A stretch of DNA of 64,000 nucleotides, from NCBI RefSeq assembly GCF_964340395.1, contig NC_135555.1, forward strand, positions 51,001 through 115,000. Reading direction: 5' to 3'. The first letter of the stretch is position 1; each line of letters starts with the position of its first letter. Below, piece by piece: positions 26,901 to 37,300 of this stretch. Under the pieces are notes generated by a model. That model saw only the letters and a list, made by a program, of their open reading frames with translations, searched no databases and was not told the origin of the DNA. The stretch comes from Glandiceps talaboti (lineage: Eukaryota; Hemichordata; Enteropneusta; Spengelidae). The translations under genes were made by a program, and so were the position numbers.

Positions 26901-29900
26901 ACTGAGTTACTTTTACACTTCCTGTATGCCCTATATCCTACAAAACTGAAAAGATAATGTTTATTTTTGTTATATCACATTTTTCCTTGGAAATGCTGTA
27001 AAGTTTACAAGAAAATAGTTGAGATCGAATGTTTATAGATTGGATATAATTTTGTCAGACAGTTATATATTTGTCATCTGTATGAATAATAATTTAAAGA
27101 TAATATTTCATGACATTTTTCCATTGAGATCTTTTCTTTAACTCGGCGACCTTTCCCAGATGATGGTGGTATGTTGATGTTATTACCTTTCCTACTGAAG
27201 CAACACAGAACATGGAAGCACTGCTCACTCAGGATATTTACAGTAGCACGTATCCTTTTATGCTGATATTGGGAGAGATCATGACTTTAGTATTCATAGT
27301 GTTGCATGTACTGTAGCTGCAAGGAAAGCAATGTAACAAGCATGAACACTCATAGATAAGAGATGATGTAAGCTGTTCAGATATCAGCATGGATCAACTG
27401 ATTCTGAATTCAAACCCTTTGATGACTACATAGTGCTATGCTATGCAGTATTAATGATATGGATAATGTCCTGGTGAAAAAGTGGTTTATTTTGATACCC
27501 ATAGAGAAATGAATACAAACCATGCTGAGATAAGTGGTTTATTTACCCACTATAGAAGTGAATACAAACTATGCTGAGATAAATGGTTTATTTACCCATA
27601 TAAAAATGAATACAAACCATGCTAAGATAAGTGGTTTATTTACCCAGTATAGAAGTGAATACAAACCATGCTGAGATAAGTGGTTTATTTACCCAGTATA
27701 GAAATGAATACAAACCATGCTGAGATAAGTGGTTTATTTACCCAGTATAGAAATGAATACAAACCATGCTGAGATAAGTGGTTTATTTACCCAGTATAGA
27801 AATGAATACAAACCATGCTGAGATAAGTGGTTTATTTACCCACTATAGAAATGAATACAAACCATGCTGAGATAAGTGGTTTATTTACCCAGTATAGAAA
27901 TGAATACAAACCATGGTGAGATAAGTGGTTTATTTACCCAGTATAGAAGTGAATACAAACCATGCTGAGATAAGTGGTTTATTTACCCAGTATAGAAATG
28001 AATACAAACCATGCTGAGATAAGTGGTTTATTTACCCACTATAGAAGTGAATACAAACCATGCTGAGATAAGTGGTTTATTTACCCAGTATAGAAATGAA
28101 TACAAACCATGCTGAGATAAGTGGTTTATTTACCCATATAGAAATGAATACAAACCATGCTGAGATAAGTGGTTTATTTACCCACTATAGAAATGAATAC
28201 AAACCATGCTGAGATAAGTGGTTTATTTACCCACTATAGAAATGAATACAAACCATGCTGAGATAAGTGGTTTATTTACCCAGTATAGAAATGAATACAA
28301 ACCATGCTGAGATAAGTGGTTTATTTACCCACTATAGAAATGAATACAAACCATGCTGAGATAAGTGGTTTATTTACCCACTATAGAAATGAATACAAAC
28401 CATGCTAAGATAAGTGGTTTATTTACCCAGTATAGAAGTGAATACAAACCATGCTGAGATAAGTGGTTTATTTACCCAGTATAGAAATGAATACAAACCA
28501 TGCTGAGATAAGTGGTTTATTTACCCAGTATAGAAGTGAATACAAACCATGCTGAGATAAGTGGTTTATTTACCCAGTATAGAAATGAATACAAACCATG
28601 CTGAGATAAGTGGTTTATTTACCCACTATAGAAATGAATACAAACCATGCTGAGATAAGTGGTTTATTTACCCAGTATAGAAGTGAATACAAACCATGCT
28701 GAGATAAGTGGTTTATTTACCCAGTATAGAAATGAATACAAACTATGCTGAGATAGTGGTTTATTTACCCACTATAGAAATGAATACAAACCATGCTGAG
28801 ATAAGTGGTTTATTTACCCACTATAGAAATGAATACAAACCATGCTGAGATAAGTGGTTTATTTACCCACTATAGAAATGAATACAAACCATGCTGAGAT
28901 AAGTGGTTTATTTACCCAGTATAGAAATGAATACAAACTATGCTGAGATAGTGGTTTATTTACCCACTATAGAAGTGAATACAAACCATGCTGAGATAAG
29001 TGGTTTATTTACCCACTATAGAAATGAATACAAACCATGCTGAGATAAGTGGTTTATTTACCCAGTATAGAAGTGAATACAAACCATGCTGAGATAAGTG
29101 GTTTATTTACCCAGGACTTAGCTTGCAGCTAGTCTAGCCTGATCTTAAACATGGAACATTAATAATAAACAGAGGGCTCATACAAAAGAAAGAAAAAAGG
29201 CATCCCCCTTATTGCTGTAGAACATTGTTTAGATACAAGGGAAAAGTGGTAACTACAGATTTCACCATGATGACATCACAAAATTAAGTAAAATTATACA
29301 ATTGCCTAATACTAGGATGTCATTACTTTGGACTGTATTTTAACTTTTACTCAAGATGCACTGTACATGCACATGTTTGCAATGTTTTTTGAACCATTCT
29401 TAAAAGGTACACAAGTAGTGTAAAAAATAAATGCAATTTGTGTTAAACCTGTGAGCAAAGTATCATGCAAATACTACTACAGGGTTGATAGAACTCAAAA
29501 TCAATCCTCAAAGCAAATCACAATGCAACCAACATGAAGCTTACTAGTAAGATTGAAATGGAGAAAAAGTCAACTTAACACTATTTGCACAGAACTAGAA
29601 GATAACAGTATACAAATGAAGAGAGATCTAGAGATGTTTTTACATTTACTCAGAATTGAAGCAACAGTGGAAGTCATAGAGTTGGTAAGTTACTGTAATG
29701 ATAGTCAAAGACTATAAGATGTCCATTATTTCATTCAGTCCTGGTGGCATAACTTATCAGCTCTCAAAAGTGGGAGCTGATACGGTGGCACGACTTATCA
29801 GCTGTCTGAAGTTTTCGCTGATATGGTGGCACAACTTATCAGCTCTCTGAAGTTTTGGCTGATATGGTGGCATGACTTATCAGCTCTAAAAAGTGTTGGC

Positions 29901-32843
29901 TGATATGGTGGCACCACTTATCAGCTGTCTGAAATTTTCGCTGATAAGGTGGCACAACTTATCAGCTCTCTGAAGTTTTGGCTGATATGGTGGCACAACT
30001 TATCAGCTCTCTGAAGTTTTGGCTGATATGGTGGCATGACTTATCAGCTCTAAAAAGTGGTCGCTGATATTGTGGCACAACTTATCAGCTCTCTGAAATG
30101 GTAGCTGATAAGGTGGCACAACTTATCAGCTCTCTGAAATGGTAGCTGATATGGTGGCATGACTTATCAGCTCTCTGAAGTTTTGGCTGATATGGTGGCA
30201 TGACTTATCGGAAATAGACAACCATTCATTGACAAGTCAAGATGAACCTAAACCTGATGGCAACCATTTTATTAGCACAACTGAACTGACAAGGTTCAGT
30301 AGTAGTATAGGCATTGTACAGTCTCTGTCCGTCTGTTTGTCTGTCTGTCTCTCTCTGGACAGCTTAAACTCAAAAACTGCCAGACCGATTGCCTTGTTAC
30401 TTGATGGGGATATTACTACTGGTGTCTAGTTGGGAAATTGTTCAAAGCAAACGATTGCATCACAGGTGTGTGAGTTTAGTCAAAAAATGTCATTTTTGGT
30501 ATTTAACAAAAGTGAAACTCAAAGCTACTGGGCAGATTGGTCTGAAATTTTGGGGGAACGTTCTTAGGGGTGTGCAGATTAAGATTTGTTCATGATATGA
30601 TGATTCCATCAGTAATATGCAAATTAGGGCTAGAAATGTGGCTCTTTGGTCACAAATCCTTAATTCCAAAACTACTGAGCAGATTAGGCTGAAATTTAAT
30701 GGGGTGCATCTGGGAGTGTATAGATGAAGAAATAAATATTAAGCATACATTGATCTCATTAGCGATATGCAAATTAGGTGTAAACATTTGAATTTTGGTC
30801 AAAAACTTATTTATGTCTCAAAAAGTACTTGGTCAATGAGACTGAAATTTGGTGAGATGTTTATAGAAGTGATAATCTGCAGATTTTGTTCAAAACATTT
30901 TGACACAATTGGCCCTCACAACCATGACCATGCCCTTAGCAACAACCAAATTCAAGTATATTTTACTAAAATAATAACATCATCTGGTAGGCAAGTGAGT
31001 TAACATTCAAAGAATGTATGCAAATATCCCTATTAACCATTTTTTTTGTTATTCTGAGCAGTAGCGAACCAATTTGTTTGGCCATTTAGGAGATCTCTTT
31101 GTCATTTATTCCTGAAGTGTCTATTGTTAGAACAAAAAAACCATAACCACACCCATAGCAACAGCCAAACATTGGTGTATTTCACAAATATAACAGATTC
31201 TTAGACAAGTGAACAAACATTCAAAAAGTGTATGCAGATATGCCTAGCAACAAGACCATGCCCATAGCAACAGCCAAATGATTACATATATTGCAAAGAT
31301 AACAACAGGGATTCATAGACAACTGAATAAACAGTTTTAAATGTTTGCAAATATACCTAGCAACTAGACCATGCCCATAGCAACAGCCATATGACGATGT
31401 ATATCACAAAGGATAACATCAGGGATTCATAGACAAGTGAACGAACATTCAAAAATATAGCAATATGACCACACCCATAGCAACAGCCAAGTGATTGCGT
31501 ATATATATTGCAAAGGTAACAACAGGGTTGGAAAGGCAACTGGATAATCATTCAGCGAATGAACACCTATACCTCGCATGGATTAGCATGTGGGTAAACA
31601 TTTTTAAAAACTTAATAGTTGTGCTACATTGGCAATATTTTCAACAGATATAACCTAGACTGACTTCTACATCTTTTACTTTTTTTCATTTTGATGCATA
31701 GCATGATAGTGATATATCAGCTTATACATATGAAAGAACTTTAATGATGGAACAAAGAACTCAAATGTTACGCGAGATGAAATTAACACGCAAACAGACC
31801 AAGAGAGAGGTAAGTTGTTATTGCAGTGTTAATAGTTTGCATGCTATGCCTTGTCAACTGTTGCTTTTTCTCACTCATCATTGTATTGGTGGCTTTTCAT
31901 CAAATCTTGAAGTCTTATTCTTGGTGGCACTCTCAATAAATCTTTGAATCTCATCATCTTGTTAATGTCTCTATTGTTCTATTATTCATGTAGGGCTTTC
32001 TGTTTTTAACAGAGGTAAGGTAAATCTTTATATTTCTGCACTTACATCATGGCTGCCATTAACAGTCTTTCTATACCGTTTCTGTGCTAATAAGTGTTGT
32101 ATGCAGTATGATTACCCCATGTTTTTGTTTACATAATGACCAGCATGACATCAGAGTTGTAAACAGCTGACCATCCAACATGAATAGCCAGTTCCTCACT
32201 TCTAGCAAGAATTATTTTAGTAGCAGTAATAAAAGTAGTAAGGTTATTTTAACAGTTTAGCAAGGGAACAACAAAAGAGTATTTCCACTGGGCCCGTGCT
32301 GATTTCCACCTGGGCCCTGTTAGGAATCTTTGCTCTTGATAATTTAGTATCTATTTTAGTTTTCTAATTTTGACAGAATGAAGAAGCCTACTCTAATGAC
32401 AGTGCACCCACAGTTTCATAGTAATAAAATATTTTCTTTTTAGCACAACTAAACTGATGTGAAATGTCTGTGTATATTAGTCTAGTATATAGTTCCAATT
32501 CCAGAAAATGTTGCTGGAAAATGGTCACGTAGGCATTTTTGGGTAAAAGCTGGAATTCAACTTTTCTAGTGTAATTCAATGGTGCTGAATCCAAAAAGCA
32601 TGCCTTCCAAACAAAATTTTGAGGTCTTAGCCCAAAAATTTGAATACATTTGCATATAAAACTACTTTTATAAAGCCATCGTTATGCCTTTTTCATATTT
32701 TCGACTAAGTAAGATACATTTTTCAAGCAATGTGTCATGGGAAAATTCAATACAGTGGCCATGTTATTAAAATCCTTTGATATTTTGTATGCAGTTTTTA
32801 GCACAGCTAAACTGAGGTTCAGTAGTGCCATAGGCATGGTGAA

Positions 32844-32887
<44 letters not shown>

Positions 32888-34276
32888 GACTTAAAGTTAA
32901 AAAACGCCAGACCGATTGCCTTGGTGGGGACATAGGGCGTGTAGATGGAACTTTATTACATGACATCTTGTAGGGAAAAAATGTTTTTAAAAGGTAAAAC
33001 AAAAGTAAAAAGTAACAACAATACAGAAAAAATAAATTTTTGTAAACAAATACAGAGGCCTTTTTCGAGTCCCTCTGGTTGTACATTTACAATCCTAGAG
33101 CCAAATTGTTGACAGATATTCCTACGCCTTTTGTTGTAACTAACAATACCAAGGTGACAAAGTACTTGCTCATAGGTACATATCGTAACAGTATGCGCAG
33201 GGCTCTTTTCTAGACACAATCCAATGATAATTTCAATTTATCTGTATGTTGCCAAGCTGTACAAGCTAGGCAAGATCTAAGCAATGAGATGTTAAATTCA
33301 TTTCAAGTCATCAACACTAGCTCTATACCGACACAAGACCTGCAATAATAGATGCCAGCATTTACACGTTTACTGGTGACTTCCTCAATGTGAGAGTACC
33401 ATTTGAGATTACTAAGTAAGGTGAGCCCAAAACTTTTGTTGGAATTGGCCACCTCCAGTGATAATATTGTTGATCTTAAGAGGAGTAAGATCAATATCAG
33501 ATCTTGAAAAGAGAATTCTCATTTTCTGACATTTCTTACCATTAAGCTCCATTTTCACCACAACTGAACTGAGGTTCAGTAGTGCTATAGGCATGGTGAA
33601 ATGTATCTGTGTGTGTGTGTGTCTATGTCTGTGTATGTAAATGACTTAAAGTCAAAAACTAAACTGCCAGACCGATTGCCTTTGTGTTTAGTGGGGACAT
33701 TACTTAGGGCATGTAGATGGATAATTGTTCAAATGAAAATGATCGCATCAGAGATGTGCATTTTGGGTCAAAAAATGTGATTCGTAATGTGAGAAAATGC
33801 TTTGACTCAGCCTAGAAATGAAATGTTATTGATTTATTGACATCATGAAATCATTAAATCTTTTATGGGCTACTTCACATCTCAATGTCAATGGCATCAA
33901 GATTAACCTCTGTTTGAGGTTGCTTGGAAATGTGTTTTTTAGCACAGCTGAATTAAATAATAGACACTGTCTATGATTAAAACAGGTTCATTCATGCTAC
34001 AGACATGATAAAGAGTGTTGTCCATCTGTATTTGTCTGTCTACCAATCTGTGGTTGACTTAAACTTAAAGAAACTTAAAAGTCAAAACCACTGGGAAGAA
34101 TATTTTGATTTTTTTTATAGGGATGTCGATTTCAGTCTCCAGTTAGCATAACTGAACTAATGAAGTTCAAGTGCTATAGGCATGGTGTGTCTGTGTGTCT
34201 GTCTGTCTTTATGTGTGTGTGTGTGTATATGTGTGTATGTCTGTCTGTGTATGTCTGTCGGTCTCTCTCTTTCTCT

Positions 34277-34314
<38 letters not shown>

Positions 34315-37300
34315 ATGACTTAAACTCTAAGCCACCCAATCATTACATTACTTTTGGAGTTTACAATGTAGTTGCAAAATTGTTCAAATGAAAATGATCA
34401 TATCAGAGATGTGCATTTGGGGTCAAAAATTGCGATATTGGGTCAAAAAAGTTCAAGCTTTGTTCCTTGTGGTAATCCTGCATTTACAATTCGCCAGCTT
34501 GAAGTACATTAAGCATTTTCTAACACAACTCAGACTCTACTATGAAGAAAATGTGCCACTCATTTGACTAGATTAGTGTTGATACTTATATTGATGAATT
34601 TGGACAAGAGAATTGAGTGATCAATTTTGTCAAAGGCTTTGCTAAAATCTAGATAACAAATTCTGGCCATGTGTGTTTTTGATTTTCAAGACTTTCAGTC
34701 CACGATTGCAACATGTCAACCATAGCAAATGCTGAAGATGACTTTTCACACTCACGTACTGTTTCTGGTCAATCTTTCCTTTGACTTCACCTTTGATCCA
34801 TTTGTCAACTAACAACTCCATAATCTTTCACTTGTCTCTCATGTATGTTTCAAAAGAATTTCTATCAGCAGTACTGATATATTTTCGTGATTAAATTTGA
34901 ACAATCATGTTAGATATTATGGTCAGTGCTACCAGTATGCAACATAACAAAGTGAGGAAAAGGCTATAGTTTGATTTCTTCTCTGAGCTTGCTGAAAAGT
35001 ATATAATTGAATGAAGCTGTACAAATCCTAAAATAATCATCAAATATCTAGGCACGTATATGCATGACAAAGCCAAAGATTAACCACAATACTAGCCGTC
35101 TTCTAATTACCCAACATTACACATTTGCTTTTATGTATAGTCACAATAATTGTAAGATTTCAAACACAGACATAAGTGATTCGGAATTTGGTTTCCTGGA
35201 CTTTGCCAAAGTTTCAAGTGAGATTGAATCTTTTATCCAAATCCCCTGAGCTTCACCAGCCTTATTTGACTGTAACCTAACTAGGTCATGGGTCATGAAA
35301 GATGCATCATAGAGTCGATCATTCCCTCAATGATACAACTGATTTTAAGCTAAAAAATGATCAAAAGAATTATTTTTTATTGGAATGCAATCTGAATTTT
35401 AATGATGTTAAGCATTATTTTCAAAATGATAGAAACAATCTGAGCTAACATTGCAGCAAAATCTACTGGTCCAGATGGGCAGGTCTTGCCAAAACTTTTC
35501 GGCCCAGCCTGATGTTTATCCAGTCCTGAGCTGCTGGGCCAAGACTCTTTACAGTACTCAGTGTGTCCTCTATGCTAATTTGACACAGCACTGACTCACA
35601 GAGCAATTTCTTGTGACTCACCAAAATTTGGTAATCGTCAATCCTTTACAACTGCCGACATCAGACCATGGATGACCATGGATGAACGGAACCTGTTACA
35701 AACAGGGAAAGTAAACAAATGAATTGGATTAATAGCACTTGGCTCAGTATGTTGGAACAGCAGAGATTTGTATTACACACCATGATTTGATAAGAACAGT
35801 TTTATGGTCTCTTTATATGCCCATGAAATGCCAGGGGAACTGGAAATTTGTTTTCGAGGGTGAATTATATACGTAAAGTGGCCATAATCTGTTCTTATCA
35901 ATGATGGAATGTAATACAAGTCTCTGTACTTCCAAGATGCTGTGCCAAGTGTTATTAATCCATTTCAAATGTTTACTTTCCCCTTTTGTAACAGGTTCCG
36001 TTTGTCCATGGTCTGATGTCTGAAGTTGTACTATGGGATGACCCACTAGAGAATCCAATTTGTATCATTTTGACCCACAGCAAAAACTACTTTCAGTCGT
36101 TAAGGCACACTGTGGCACTATGCAAAGGACAATGAATGAATTCAGTACAGATATAAGCTGTGCAGTTTTCTATCAGGTACAACATTTGTGTGCTTCAATT
36201 TCTGGTGAGGACAATATAGTTATATTGAATTGAATTGAATTCACAGATAGGTGGTTCTGAACAAAGGATAATGAGTGACTTCACTACAAATATATGCAGT
36301 GTGGTTTTCTAAATTTATCAGGTACAACTTGAACATGTGTGTGCTTCACAGCCAGGTGGTACTGCACAAAGGACAAGTGATATTTGTCTGCCACTGTAAA
36401 TAAGCTAAAAATGTGTGGTGTGTTTATCTGAATTTATCAGGTACAGCATCTCCTTGATGTTCATCGTGAGAATAAACCTGAGGGTGAAAAATCAGATGAA
36501 ACTGAACCTGACATTGAGGAAATTGTGGAGGCAGATGAGGCTGAACTCAGACAAGAAGGGCTCCTGGAAGGTTTAGATAATGGAGAGGAAAACAGCACAG
36601 TAATTGTGAAAGTTGAAAATGAAAAAAATCAACCTGAGAAAGAGGGTGAAGATGGCAATGGAAGATTTGAAGATGCTGAGGAGCAAAAGGCAGACAAAGA
36701 GGCTCCCATGGCAACAATAGATGTCGAAAGTGAAACTATTGGTACAGAGAAAGTAGCAGATGCAGCAACAGCATCTGCCTTTGATAGACCTAGAAGACCT
36801 AGCAAGAAATCACCCAAAGAAATCAAAGAATACTATAAAAATCTCCTCCATATCAAACCGTAAGTGATAATCACCTATTAAATATTTATGCACACAGAAA
36901 ACATTCTCACACCACTCACTCCTTTTTTATAATTCATGGATGAGGTAGGGTGATAACAAATTATGTGAGACAGCCAATGAATGGTGTGTGATTTGTAGAT
37001 TGATTGACTGATTGCTTGATTGACTTCAATTTATTGATTGGTATTTGATTTATTGATTGATCACTTCTTTAATTGATAATATGATTTGCTGACAGTTTGA
37101 CAATCAATTGGTGTTGGTTAGTTGAAAAATTGATTGATAGCTTTAATTGATTGAATATCTGTTCAGTGATTGATCTATTGACTAACAAAATCATTTTTCA
37201 TAATCTAATGAAAGTATTTTTTCATGTTATCAGCCATGCATTGAACGTACGACGGATGCATACAGCTGTTAAACTGAATGAAATCATTGTAGAGAAGTCA

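Noticed and set aside
27482-29114. Regular repeats resembling a CRISPR array
   Set aside because: The 49-bp units are directly head-to-tail with no unique spacers, in an intron of an animal gene.
36525-36863. KCC exon R as an independent small gene starting at an internal ATG
   Set aside because: The frame is open upstream to a proper acceptor at 36440, and phases join KCC exons Q and S.
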